The notes under the pieces are model-generated. The model did not search any database. It had not been told where the DNA came from and saw only the letters and a program-made list of their open reading frames with translations. A stretch of DNA of 64,000 nt from Calliopum simillimum (taxonomy: Eukaryota; Arthropoda; Insecta; Diptera; Lauxaniidae). The translations under genes were made by a program, and so were the position numbers. Where the stretch lies: contig OX638369.1 in the NCBI GenBank assembly GCA_951812925.1, positions 64,866,228-64,930,227 on the forward strand. The letters are read 5' to 3'. Of this stretch, positions 33,586 to 44,353 are shown piece after piece. Every line of letters begins with the position of its first letter. Positions within the stretch are counted from its first letter, which is position 1.

Positions 33586-34912
33586 AATAGTTGCGCTATC
33601 CAAGTTATACGGAAACGTAATTCAACCAAGAAAATCTATTTACATATATCTCTTCGTTTCCGGATGAGAAGAGATGTATACAGATTTTTTGGTTAAATTA
33701 CGCTGCCGTTTAGCTTCTAAATTCGTCAAAGCTACCGTCTGTGAACAATACAAACCTCAGTGCTTCTCTGCGTCTCTTGATAATATATCTCTTCGCTGCA
33801 CTTCATAAACATCAAGTAAATGTCATTTTTAAAGTGAAACATTGCTCGAATAGTAAGTTGATTTTTTTATTTTTCAAATTCATTTCAATCCATACAATCC
33901 AATAGATTCAAATAGATTAAAATGGATAGGTATCCAATCCAGAGGTTTCTTGGTCTGGATTGTATGGATCCAAATAAATTCAAATGGATACTTTCTTTAT
34001 CCATATTAATCCATTAGAATCTAAACGCGGCGCAGGGGTGGGTAATCACGGAATGCATTTGTCAATTATGCACCGCCACTGCTACTATCAGTTTTTTTAT
34101 ATTTTTCGAAAAATTCATGTACGTTTGCATCGCCATCTCCATCAATTTTTGCTGGTATATAGTATATAATGCATTTTAAGAGGAGTTGGAGAATTTAATT
34201 GTTTGCCTTTTATTTCAATTACAAATCACAAGTTATAAATTTTGAAAATTCAAACAATACAAAAATTGTATCTGCCTGCTACTGTCGGTTGAAAGGCTGG
34301 TTAAATTTATTCGACAGATAATGTGTTTATTCATCGACTAACTACAAACTTTCTATTGAAAAACAGATTTTTTTCGCTATCAGAAGAATAAACACTATTC
34401 TTTTTTTTCTGCGGTTTATCTGACTATTTGAAAATCGGCCCTAAGCGTTCTTAACTTTTAACAGCAGAAAATATGTAAAATAATACTTTTCATAATTATA
34501 AATTTTTCAAAAATTTACTCCGACTTTTCGTTTGAATAGGTCTGGTATCACCAAAAATTATGATTTTCGTGTGGTGAGTGAAAATATTGCAAAATTCATA
34601 GAAATGTATCCAATCCCTAAAAATCTGACCACCATTCGCCTCTATGATATCAATTTTCATCACAAAAATGTTTCCGATAATTAAATCACATGAAATATTG
34701 ATGTGTTTATTGAACACGTAAACACAAACTCGGTCTGGCATATTAACGAGCAAAATGACTGTGTAAAAGCCCTTTTTTGTGGAAATAATTTTTATATGTT
34801 ACCAACACTGTCGTTTATTTTTGTTTGTTGTTCGTGCACAGTTAAATCCAAAGGTTATCTTTGGTAAAAGCATAGAAGCTGTAGACAAGTGGAGTGAAAG
34901 TTATTCGCCGAC
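33586..34912. other. no gene seen; upstream region of the HACD-like gene
   Basis: AT-rich. The phrase ATTCAAATGGATA and variants recur between 33890 and 34020. The 5' UTR and promoter of the HACD-like gene should lie in the last few hundred bases, but no core promoter element can be assigned. Confidence 0.4.
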
Positions 34913-35647
34913 ATGTCATCAAAGCCACAATCGAACAAGGCCAATGTGCCAAAGGAGGAACATGGCATCTTGATCAAAAGTTATTTATTTTCTTATAACG
35001 TTTTACAAGTGGGAGGCTGGTGCTTTATAATATATCAACTTATTAATTATTATTTGCTCCAAGGACCAGATTTCCGTGCTTCAGTTACGTTATGGGACTA
35101 CACAAAATGGGCAGTGATTATATTTCAAAATGCAGCTTTTGTGGAGATATTGAACGCTGTCCTTGGCCTAGTTAAGTCAAATCCAGTTATAACAACTTTC
35201 CAAGTACTCAGCAGAATGATGGTTGTAGTTGGCGTGGTCATGGCCACTCCAACTGGAAAGGTTTCACCAGGACTACCAATCGCACTTTTGGCTTGGTCTA
35301 TTACTGAAATAATCCGATACGGTTACTATGCTCTCAACATTATCAAAGTTGTTCCATATGTTGTAGTCTTTTTGCGATACACAACTTTTATTGCATTGTA
35401 TCCTATCGGTGTCACAGGCGAATTGCTGTGTTTCTGGTGGGCTCAAAGCTACGCGAAGAGTAACTCGGTTTGGTCAGTTGAAATGCCTAATAAGTGGAAT
35501 GCAACCTTCTCGTACTTCACACTACTATGGATTGTAATGCTGCTCTACATCCCCCTTTTTCCACAAATGTATCTTCACATGTTTGCACAACGTAGGAAGA
35601 TCCTTGGTAGAGGTACAGACCATAAGCCCCAAAAGAAGATAAATTAA
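34913..35647 (+). CDS. Hacd: very-long-chain 3-hydroxyacyl-CoA dehydratase (HACD/PTPLA family)
   Basis: 244 codons, ATG at 34913 and TAA at 35645, uninterrupted. The protein is a multi-pass membrane protein of the HACD/PTPLA/Phs1 family, which performs the third step of the ER very-long-chain fatty acid elongation cycle (dehydration of 3-hydroxyacyl-CoA). Family text is clear: SYLFSYNVLQVGGWCF, FQNAAFVEILNAVLGLVKS, WSITEIIRYGYYAL, RYTTFIALYPIGVTGE and a basic tail suited to ER retention. The conserved catalytic Tyr and Glu, seven residues apart as in yeast Phs1, are Y163 and E170. About six hydrophobic segments. It has no intron in the coding region, which may be normal or may indicate a retrocopy. 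It is the only intact host CDS in the window. Confidence 0.93.
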   Translation: MSSKPQSNKANVPKEEHGILIKSYLFSYNVLQVGGWCFIIYQLINYYLLQGPDFRASVTLWDYTKWAVIIFQNAAFVEILNAVLGLVKSNPVITTFQVLSRMMVVVGVVMATPTGKVSPGLPIALLAWSITEIIRYGYYALNIIKVVPYVVVFLRYTTFIALYPIGVTGELLCFWWAQSYAKSNSVWSVEMPNKWNATFSYFTLLWIVMLLYIPLFPQMYLHMFAQRRKILGRGTDHKPQKKIN

Positions 35648-36107
35648 AGGCAGATTTACGTAACAAAAACACATTCACTGCAAATATAGAAATTACATTC
35701 ATTCGTTTGAAAACTAGAAAGTGATCGCTGACCTGACTTACCATTTACATAATTATACATAACCAAAGACTAATGATATGCAAATATTTATCCAACTCAG
35801 GGGCTTTTATTTGGTGAATATCATTAATACAATTCGCATATGTGGCACTGATTTGTTAATTTTTGTGTGTTGTTGTCTTACTAGTTTTTACTGCTGGGCA
35901 ATGGACTTTAGTCAAGATATATATATTTATATGGTAAAATATGTTAAAAATCTTAAGTATATTATTAAACTACGAAAAATTTGGTTAAAAAAAGAGATGA
36001 ATGTCGTTTTGATTGTTGTGTACTTAAACCGATGTTCAATCGAATCTATTTGAAACAAGAGTTTGTTTGAACTATGTTAAGAAACAGTCCCGTATTTCGC
36101 GCTAGTA
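35648..36107 (+). other. 3' region of the HACD-like gene
   Basis: Likely 3' UTR. No canonical AATAAA appears before the MITE at 36108-36360, which contains one at 36141. The 91-codon ORF at 35778-36053 has no motif. Confidence 0.45.
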
Positions 36108-36360
36108 TACTGCCGTCCTAAGAAAGAATGCCGTAACTCCAATAAATTTTTATTTTTGTAAAATGAGTTTTTGTGTTTATGTTTTTGTGTACGGCTGGGA
36201 GAAACGACAAAAGTCGTAGTTGTTTTTATAGGGAAAATTAAGGAATAATGCAACCTGTTCTTGTGGGTTGACGGACTGGACCGAGATGACCCAAAAAACG
36301 TCGTAAACTCATTTTTTTTGAAAAATTGGAGCTACGACATTCTCGCGTAGGACGGCAGTA
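36108..36360. mobile_element. 253-bp TA-flanked MITE carrying an AATAAA
   Basis: TIRs TACTGCCGTCCTA / TAGGACGGCAGTA extend inward to about 38 bp (GCCGTAACTCCAAT / ATTGGAGCTACGAC). They are flanked by TA on both sides (36106-36107, 36361-36362). AATAAA at 36141-36146 is inside the element, downstream of the HACD-like gene. Confidence 0.85.
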
Positions 36361-36559
36361 TATCGGACTCAAAAACGTCGCAGAAATGATGCGGATATTA
36401 ATATATAGGTTTTATTTGGACAATCTTTAATTTTTGACAGTTTTTGTTTTAATCGTTTAAGTTTTTCAATTTTGAAAGAAATTTCGGCTCTACACACCAT
36501 CATTGCTTTTTCCAAACTAAAAATTGTTCAAACCCAAAAGTTTCTCCACCTTTTATAGA

Positions 36560-36895
36560 CCAAGGGATCCCAACCGTTTTTGTTCGTTTGGTCGGCCCCC
36601 TCCACTAATGCTGAACTAGCGATTTCACTAGCTACCGGTAGCTGGTACTAGTCCCCAGTTTATCTACCGACGATGTATTTTACGGGCGAATTTAAAACAG
36701 CGATGTCATTGAAAGGGACCGACCAGCGAAACTATGCATTATCTTTCGCCGGCCACTTCGCAAGTGAAAAAGGGCGCTCTATTAGTGAAAAGCAAAAAAA
36801 ACCATCCATACTGAGATTCGAACCAAGAGCACAATGTCTTATACCTATGTAGATAAATTACGAAGTCTTTAACTCATTCGGCTATTAAGCTTATT
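36560..36895 (-). repeat. tRNA-derived SINE-like sequence
   Basis: Minus strand has an A-box-like TAGCCGAATGAGTTAAAG (near 36890) and a B-box-like CTTGGTTCGAATCTC (near 36815). A roughly 230-bp unrelated, relatively GC-rich body follows. The box spacing is longer than in a true tRNA. Consistent with a SINE; no A-tail or target duplication identified. Confidence 0.45.
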
Positions 36896-37052
36896 GGCGT
36901 TGTTGTGTGAAATTTGTATTGTTTAAATTTTGACAAAAATTTTTGTTTTTTTTTTTAAATTTTGTTCCCGTTCTTTTTTTTTTTGTTGCTTTTTTGATAA
37001 ATAAAATTCTCTCCAATCTAAATTTGAAACTCAAACGTTTTTATTAGTCTAA

Positions 37053-37689
37053 GATACGAATAAGGAGAGATTTTCACTCATCTGTTTAATGGATGAAACC
37101 TATTTTTTATGAAAGTAAATACGTTTAGAAACATATTGTGAGTGGGTTGCCTAAAAAAATCCTGGCAAGGCTATGGTTCATTCCATATTGAAAAGTGAAT
37201 TTTTTTCAAAAAATCCACTCATCTGTTTAATGAAAAAATCATATACCATTCGAAAGTTTAGAGTCTCTACAAAATGTAAAAGTAGGGTTGCCTATTTTTT
37301 TCCTGGCAAGGCATAGAGTTGCCAGGCTTTAAAAGGTCGGCCAAAACCAAAAATTTGCACTCATCTGTTTAATGAAAAAATTATATACCATTCGAAAGCT
37401 TAGAGCCTCTACAGTATGTTAAAGTAGGGTTGCCTATTTTTTTCCTGGCAAGGCATAGGGTTGCCAGGCTTTAAAAAGTCAGTCAATACCACAAATTTGC
37501 ACTCATCTGTTTAATAAATAAATTTTGTGTTAAAATAAAGATAATTTCATTGCGAACACGGTGATACAGGGTTGCCTGTGAACAACCTGTCTTAAGCCAG
37601 GGTTGCCGAGCTTTAAGAAATGAAATATTGGTACAAATGAAAATGTGCGACAGAGAGATCCGAGCGAACTATTTGGTTAGGATGTATAC
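37053..37689 (+). repeat. left arm, outer part: ~140-bp tandem units
   Basis: Four imperfect direct repeats marked by CACTCATCTGTTTAATG (about 37078, 37205, 37361, 37500), each with GGGTTGCCTA and CCTGGCAAGG. The arm continues through TTGGTTAGGATGTATAC, where a foldback is inserted. Confidence 0.85.
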
Positions 37690-39233
37690 TAGAGGTGTTT
37701 TAAGAATGTATGGAGATCCTTAGTAACAACATTTTGATACTTGACACCCCTCAATTTTGTGAGGTTGGAAAAAAAAATGAGATTGCAAAATAAATTTTGG
37801 GGGTGGGGTGAGGGTAAAGGTTGGCGCATCGAGGTCAAAGGTGAGAGAAAAAGAGAAAAAATTTACATACAGCCCTACAAATGCTCACGGGTCACCTCTA
37901 AAGGGGTCAAATGTATGATTAACCCACATTATTTTTCCCCCACCAAAATTTTTACCAAACATACTTACCCCCTATCTCTAACTCCTAAGGGGGCTCCCAT
38001 ATAAAATTTACATTTTTAGGAAATCGACACCCACCACCCCCTGGGTGCCCCTAGAAGGGTCTAATGTATGACTGGTCCCTAATATTTTTTTCTCCCCAAA
38101 ATTTTTTCCTAACATACTTACCCTCTATCTCTTACTCTTTAGAGGACTCTCATACGAAATAGATGTCATGGACATGAAAAATATGGAAAGGAAATCGTCA
38201 AATAGGCCCATAACTGCCCAGAAGTCACTCCTAGAGGAGTCAAATATAAGACCGACCCCCATTAGCCCCCTTCCAAAGATTTTTCTCAGCATACCTACCC
38301 CCTATTTCTAATCCTTAAGGGGGCTTCCATACAAAGTTACTGTTTTTATACAATATAAAATGCCCCAACTGCCCTAACTGGCCCACGGGTACCCATAGAA
38401 GGGTTAAATGTATGACCGACCCCCATTATTTTTTTGCGACCTATATTTTTTGGCCACATACTTACCCCCTATTTTCCACCCTGAAAGGGGCTGCCATACA
38501 ATTTTTGTTTTTTTATAAATTTTCCTAGAAATAATGGGGGTCAGTCATACGTTTGACCCTTCTAGGGGTACCCATGGTTCAGTCATGGTCCAGTTAGGGC
38601 AGTGGGGGCAGTTTTTAAAAAAACCGTAACTTTGTATGGGAGCCCCCTTAAGAATTGGAAATAGGGGGTAGGTAAGCTGTGAAACTTTGGAGGGGGGGTA
38701 ATGGGGGTCGGTCATATATTTGACTCCTCTAGGAGACTCCTGGGCCTATTTGACGATTTCCTTTCCATATTTTTTATGTCTATGACGTCAGTTTTGTATG
38801 TAAGGAGCTAAAGACAGAGGGTATGCATGGTGGGAAAAAATGTTGCAGAAGAAAAAATATTAGGGGCCGGTCATACATTTGACCCTTCTAGGGGCACCCT
38901 GGGAGTGGTGGGGGTCGATTTCCTAAAAATTTCAATTTTGTATGGAAGCCCCCTTAGGGGTTAGAGATAAGGGGTAGGTATGTTTGGTAAAAATGTTGGG
39001 AGAGAAAAAAAAATGTGGGTCGGTCATACATTTGAACCCTCTAGAAGTGGCCCCTCTTGTAGGGCTGTAAATAAATTGTTTCTCCTTTTCTCTCATCTTT
39101 GACCTCGATGCGCCAACCCTTACCCTCACCCCACCCCCAAAATTTTTTTGCAAACTAATTTTTTTTTCCAACCTCACAGAATTGATGGGTTTCAAGTATC
39201 AAAATCCAAAATTCGTTCACTAAGACACCCCTA
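37690..39233. mobile_element. 1544-bp hAT-like foldback, TIR TAGAGGTGT/ACACCCCTA
   Basis: A nearly perfect large palindrome with its centre near 38500. It is flanked by the exact 8-bp duplication ATGTATAC (37682-37689, 39234-39241). Each arm contains about four units of 150-175 bp with GGTCAAATGTATGA and CTTACCCCCTATCTCT text. The short ORFs on either strand are mirror translations of the arms. Confidence 0.9.
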
Positions 39234-39241
39234 ATGTATAC

Positions 39242-39645
39242 TTATCTTGAAAATTTTATTTGTTATATCATCAGGAGACTAAAAACAAACAAGATTATGT
39301 TTTATTATAGCCCAGGAAAATAAGACATTTTCTGCGAAAAAATTCCCAGTGGAAATTTTTCACCGGAATTGTCTTTATTTATGCATGATACACATACTGT
39401 GAAAAGTCCATTGCAAAGTCGTGTGCGCATAAAAAGTTATTCGGGCTCAAAGGTCGCTAAAATCAGTTTTTTGCAAATATCTCGCTAATGCTTACTTTCA
39501 CAGAAAAATGTTGGTCTCCAATTTTGTAGCACAGGAAATTTCCTACAAAAGTACGTTAAAAGTATTTGCGTACGACTTCTAGTTTAGGAGATCACCCAAT
39601 TTAAAAAGTTGTTAACAGTTATTAGGTTCGTTTTCGTGGCAAGTG
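39242..39645 (+). repeat. left arm, inner part
   Basis: Inverted match to 44354-44690 and 45175-45206: TTATCTTGAAAATTTTATTT, CCCAGTGGAAATTTTTCACC, GTACGACTTCTAGTTTAGGA, ending AACAGTTATTAGGTTCG. Confidence 0.85.
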
Positions 39646-39820
39646 GGCTTAAAGTGGGCTTAAATGTGCTAACTGTGGTCGAACAAAACGCTGCATTGTG
39701 AATAGCACTTTCGAAAATTATGTTCTTCTTTATTAACAGCTGACATTTGTTTATGTTTTGGTTTTTTGTTTTTTGGTTAACTTTGAAAGAAATTAAATAG
39801 TTTTCTAAAAATACAGAAAA

Positions 39821-40462
39821 ATGAATAATTTGAACAAAGCCTCATTACGTTTTTTCAATATCGCCGCCAGTGCCAAGGCAAATTCGCTGAAAAATGTATT
39901 CGGTAAGTGCAACCTTACAGCATTTGGCACATGTCGAAAAATCCAACAATATTAGGATTTAAATGTTGAAAAGCCAAGCTTAGGGTGCAGCTGCGGTTGT
40001 GGTATTAAACATCACATTCACACCAAGGGTGAACGCGAATTGGTTGAGTTTTTAACTGAAGAAATTGTCACAGAGCGTAAGGCAGAAAAGCCAAAGCTGT
40101 GCCAACTGCTTTGGATGGATTCACTGTTAAATTGCAAGGCGCTGATGTAGAGCCGTTGTTGTCGTCAGTTTCAACGTAAATCATACAGTTGACACTGAGG
40201 AAGAACCCGAAATTGATCCAAATGCTGATAAACCCGAATGGGTGAAATGCGTAGCAAGCCACAATTTCCTACAAGGAACACCACAGGAAGGCGAATATAA
40301 TGGCCAAAAAATTGTTGAAAGGTGCATTTTTGAAAGCGAGTGAAATGATAAAGTATACGCTGTTGCTGTTGCCGGAGATGTGCTCGATGGTTGTCTATAT
40401 GATTTACTTATGAATTTACTTGAAGAGAAGGGTATCAGCAATGAATTTGTTGAAAAATTGTC
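39821..40462 (+). pseudogene. broken p32/C1QBP (MAM33 family) gene copy with intron
   Basis: p32 is a mitochondrial-matrix acidic trimeric protein. The first exon starts at ATG 39821 (LRFFNIAASAKANSLKNVFG, a mitochondrial-presequence-like N-terminus). It ends at a GTAAGT donor (39903), and a roughly 80-nt intron runs to TTAG (39983). Exon 2 reads GCSCGCGIKHHIHTKGEREL, VEFLTEEIVTERKAEK, then frame-shifted text with NHTVDTEEEPEIDPNADKPE, a further broken stretch, and VAGDVLDGCLYDLLMNLLEE, KGISNEFVEKLSD. At least three frameshifts or stops, and homology ends before the last ~25 residues. Retention of the intron shows it derives from genomic DNA, not a reverse transcript. Confidence 0.8.
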
Positions 40463-40721
40463 TGACCACTTTGCAGCAATGTACCACTGGGTCTTGATCA
40501 ATATGAGGAAGGTCGCTACTTTGGTTTTGGTAATAGTTTATCATCAACGACGAGCACCAAATTGTGGAGAACCTTCTGGTGCATATACCAGAAGCCAGTT
40601 ATGGCAGTCGTACGCATACGATAATTTTATTAGATGACAAGAATAAATTGTATCTTCGTGAGGAGGCAATGGCTGGAGTCAATCCAGATGATAAGTGGAC
40701 AACGACTAATATTCAGGCCTG

Positions 40722-41504
40722 TTCTGTAATCCTCGTGGTTTCAATTACTTTTCACTTAGGAGGTTTTTTGGATGAAAATGGTGAGTCACACTATAAAAAG
40801 TATAAGAATCTTTTTTTGTGGAGAATTACAGGTTCTACAAATAATATTCATTAGTATTTATTAAAAAGTAAATATTCGGTAAAGTCGAATTTTTCGACTT
40901 TTTGCAGTTTTTTAAGAATGTTTCCTAAACGGTTACTTTTTTGTTGATGCAAGTCAATAGAGGTATTCACGATCTAGAGTAACGTCCTGAGTAACAGAGT
41001 AACAGGGTAACAGTGCACAACCACAACAACAAAATATACGTAAGTTACTCTGTTACTCTTTTACCCTTTTAGTCAAGCTATTTTCTAGTGTAAAATAATC
41101 TTACACTTTTGCCTTTTTTTACTATTTCTATTTCTATAGAAACGTTTGAAGTTGTTTATGATTGAGAAGCAATTTTCGTTCATCAAAAATAAAAATTTGA
41201 ATGAGAGCAAAATATTCAATTAAAAATTTTTTTTTTTTTTTTTGTTGTCAGCTAAAATTATTTTGAGAAACAAAAAGCAAATATACGTGTAAAGTATTGA
41301 GTATGCTCACTATTCAGAGTAACTGAGTGCACTTATACCCTGTTACTCAGCTCGTTACTCTAGATCGTGAATAACTCTAATGTTATTTGTAGAATCTGTA
41401 ATTTTCCTCAAAAAAGATTTTAATACTTTTTATCGTGTGACTCACCATTTTCATCAAAAAAACCTCCTAAGTGAAAAGTAATTGAAACCACGAGGATTAC
41501 AGAA
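40722..41504. mobile_element. 783-bp foldback MITE inside the TANGO2-like fragment
   Basis: Inverted repeats of about 130 bp: TTCTGTAATCCTCGTGGTTT at the left with its complement at the right, and CACTTAGGAGGTTTTTTGGA with TCAAAAAAACCTCCTAAGTG. Both sides carry CAGGCCTG (40714-40721, 41505-41512). Because that word is itself palindromic, it may be either an 8-bp target duplication or part of the TIR. Confidence 0.85.
40962..41381. mobile_element. nested TIR element, GTATTCACGATC-related
   Basis: Lies inside the previous element: AGAGGTATTCACGATCTAGA faces TCTAGATCGTGAATAACTCT. AGTAACAGGGTAACAGTGCA further inward faces TGCACTTATACCCTGTTACT. Its ends resemble the CCGTATTCACGATC family at 11938 and 55205. 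Confidence 0.75.
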
Positions 41505-41792
41505 CAGGCCTGATTGAGAAGCAATACTTTGACGATTTAAATAAACTGTATGTGTTATTCATTCAGACGAGTTCAACTTTTGTATGCAAAAATAAATGTA
41601 TTCAGCAATTTTCTCAGGTCATTTACAGCCAGAAGTTATTTTAATACTTTTAATGTGTTTAACGTTCCAAATAACTATAAACTTTTAAAAAATATGAATT
41701 ATTTAGTTTACATAGTAATAATGAACTTTATTTTATACAGTAATTAATTTAACACGCCTTGCTTTCAAACTGTTTTTTCTTTTACAAGATTT

Positions 41793-43344
41793 TTACAATA
41801 AAATATCAACTTTAGATTTCAAAAAGAAACCCGCAATCATTTCTTTTTTATAAGATTTTTGTATCTTGTTTTTCACACCTTTGAATGCTCCTTTGCGTGA
41901 ATTTTTAACAGCGTTTTTAATCGCACGTGAATTTTGGGCACGTGAACTATATATCAAATTAAAAAAGAATTCATTATTAAGATTATGATTTTGAATAGTC
42001 TCAACTCATTTTACCGTTTATTTAAGGAATTTCTACTCAATGGTATGTTAGTGTATGGATCTACTTTGCCTTTTTTTTTCGTATCACCTTTTGCCTTTTT
42101 CGATGAGTAGTAGTAGTGAACCTGAATATGCTGATTTGCCCGATTTAGCTGTATAATCCGATTTCATCGAAACTGCATTACTGGCCCCAACAGGTCGATG
42201 TATACCCTTGCCACCAGCACTATAACGCGAGGTAGAAGATTTACCAGAGTGCATGCTAGCAGCATCATTAGCTAGCAGGATGAGATTTTATTTTTATTTA
42301 ATTTCCATTAGTACTGGTTGCTGCAGATGCCTCATTGTCATCACCATGTTCATCATTAGAGTTGGAAGTTGTCATAAATGAACTGCCATGTACTATGGAC
42401 ACAATTGCATGTTGTGCTGCTTTGCGTATCTATGTATATTAAAAGAATTTAGTAAGTACATAATTAAAAAATTAATCAAAAACTACCTACTTTTGGTTTT
42501 AAATGCGTCGTAAATGAGAGTACCGCATCAATATACTGCCAAGTTGAGCTATAACTCCAGGTCGCATAGTCTTGTGCACGCAACAACACTGACAGGCAGC
42601 CAATGATGTATTTAATGACCGATTGATTTGTTGTCTCCATAAAACGCTGCAACAACGACAACAGCGTTTGTGCAGTCTCTCCGAAACTTTTACGAAGTAC
42701 TGGTGCTGGCACTGATTTTATACCCATACCCAATAAAGACACACCAGCAATAATATCCTGCTCCTCAGTGCTTGCCTCTATTCGTTGCATTAATAAAATA
42801 AAATATTCTGTAGATGATTCTGTACCGCCACGTTCTTTTATTATTTCCGTCAGCGCTGTTAATATGGCCAATATTTCCTTATGCAAATCTGAAGAACCTC
42901 TAAAGCCGACGGGCAATTTTTTAAAGCTCATGTTGGTACAAGTGCTGTAGTTGGATGCAAATGTTTTGAAAGTCTTAAATGTGCCGTGTTGTGTTTCGGA
43001 CATATCCTCATCAGCATCATCATCCATATTGAAAGATTTCAAGCTTCCTGCGATGTCATTTACTGTGGCTTCGGCGTTGTACATTTGACGCTGTTCAAGT
43101 TTTTGCACCGCTTCCAATGTTAGGCCAGTTGCATCTGCATCTCCTGCCACTATAATTTATAAATTAATGCATTTTTTTTACTGAATAAAGCAATTTTCTT
43201 ACCCATATACAAATTTGGTTGAAAGAAACGCGACTTTGCCTTCATCCGATGTTTCATCTGCTCTGGATTTGAAGTTGACGAAAGGCCTCGTCCCCAGCTT
43301 TTACCTTTGGTATGACGCTTAAGTTTTGAACGAATTTTAGCCAT
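41793..43344 (-). pseudogene. internally deleted RRP12-like gene with introns retained
   Basis: RRP12 is a HEAT-repeat protein for ribosomal subunit maturation and export, usually over 1,200 residues. Here exon 1 (43344-43203) gives MAKIRSKLKRHTKGKSWGRG and HRMKAKSRFFQPN. It ends at a GTAAGA donor with a 53-nt intron (43150-43202). Exon 2 (43149-42491) gives GLTLEAVQKLEQRQ through TEEQDIIAGVSLLGMG, with a GTAGGT donor and 61-nt intron. Exon 3 (from 42429) gives IRKAAQHAIVSIVHGSSF, then a stop at 42298. Text then jumps to the far C-terminus (SGKSAYSG, frameshift, [20 protein letters not shown]) and a last exon (41949-41793) with SRAIKNAVKNSRKGAFKG. About 1,000 central residues (NUC173/HEAT core) are missing. 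Confidence 0.82.
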
Positions 43345-43625
43345 TTTCAATTACACTTCTTAATATTTTTTAATAAAAAAAAACAATACAAATGTCAACA
43401 ATACACAAATGTCAACTTACAATCGATAACAAGTGCGAAGTCACAATTACCTATTAAAAAAACCCGATTAATAATCAATAAAAAACGGTGTCAAACGGCA
43501 ACAATATTTAGCCGCGGAGCTTACCACTTTAATTTAACGTGCATTAGCTTAGCGCTATTTGTTGTTGCTTTCCCATACATTTATCGTAAAGTGCTAAAGA
43601 AAGTCCAGATAGAATGCCGAAAAAA
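43345..43625 (-). other. upstream flank of the RRP12-like copy
   Basis: No gene. An ATCGATAA word (43422-43429) resembles the DRE core found in promoters of fly housekeeping genes. The captured DNA may therefore include the donor gene's promoter (inference). Confidence 0.35.
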
Positions 43626-43639
43626 ACGCACCTATTATA

Positions 43640-44353
43640 TGAAATACTACCTATGAGTTCATATTAAAATATCTTACTTTTTAAATTGCAATAACTCTTC
43701 AATGAGAAGTTGCACAAACAAAATTAAAATGCCGTTTGAAAGATAATTTAATGTTCAATATACCGTGTAAAATTTTTTTTTTCGAACGGTTCATGACCTT
43801 AAAAATATTCTTGAATAACCGTTAAGGCTTCGAAATTACTGGTTTTTTAAGGATATCTGCGAATTGGTAAGTACTACGATAAAAAGTAAGGCGACCAATT
43901 TTGTAGAAAATTACAAGATCTACAAAAAGTAAGCGATATTTGTACACATAGAAGTAACCGTTTAGAAGATATTCAAAAAAAACCCTTAAAATGCCAAAAA
44001 ACCGGTTTTTATTGAATATCTTCTATACGGTTACTTCTATGTGTACACATATCGCTTATTTTTTGTAGATCTTGTAATTCTCTACAAATTTGGTCCCATT
44101 ACTTTTTATCGTAGTACTTACCAATTCGCAGATATCCTTAAAAAACCAGTAATTTCGAAGCCTTAACGGTTATTCAAGAATATTTTTAAGGTCATGAGCC
44201 GTTCGAAAAAAAACTTTTACATGTTATATAGAAAATTAAATTATCTTTCAAACGGCATTTTAATTTTGTTTGTACAACTTCTCATTGAAGAGTTATTGCA
44301 ATTTAAAAAGTAAGATATTTTAATATGAACTCATAGGTAGTATTTCATATCAT
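43640..44353. repeat. 714-bp near-perfect palindrome
   Basis: Centre near 44000; TATGAAATACTACCTATGAG at 43650 pairs with its complement at 44330. The whole arms match with few differences (GTAAGTACTACGATAAAAAG / CTTTTTATCGTAGTACTTAC). It is inserted at the inner rim of the right foldback arm. No coding. Confidence 0.88.

Larger units (their letters stand above)
40500..41575 (+). pseudogene. TANGO2-like C-terminal gene fragment split by a MITE
   Basis: Open text HQIVENLLVHIPEASYGSRT and HTIILLDDKNKLYLREEAMA ends WTTTNIQ before the MITE at 40722. It resumes as IEKQYFDDLNKL at 41513. The pattern (Y)GSRTHTIILLD followed by an ERxMA-like segment is that of the TANGO2/NRDE protein C-terminus (endomembrane/lipid homeostasis). 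A preceding frame carries EGRYFGFGNSL, also TANGO2-like. The join to the p32 fragment is abrupt. The identification is from memory of the family and could be wrong. Confidence 0.5.

Noticed and set aside
37741..39195. Similar 87-aa ORFs on opposite strands
   Set aside because: Mirror translations of the two arms of a palindromic element, not paralogous genes.
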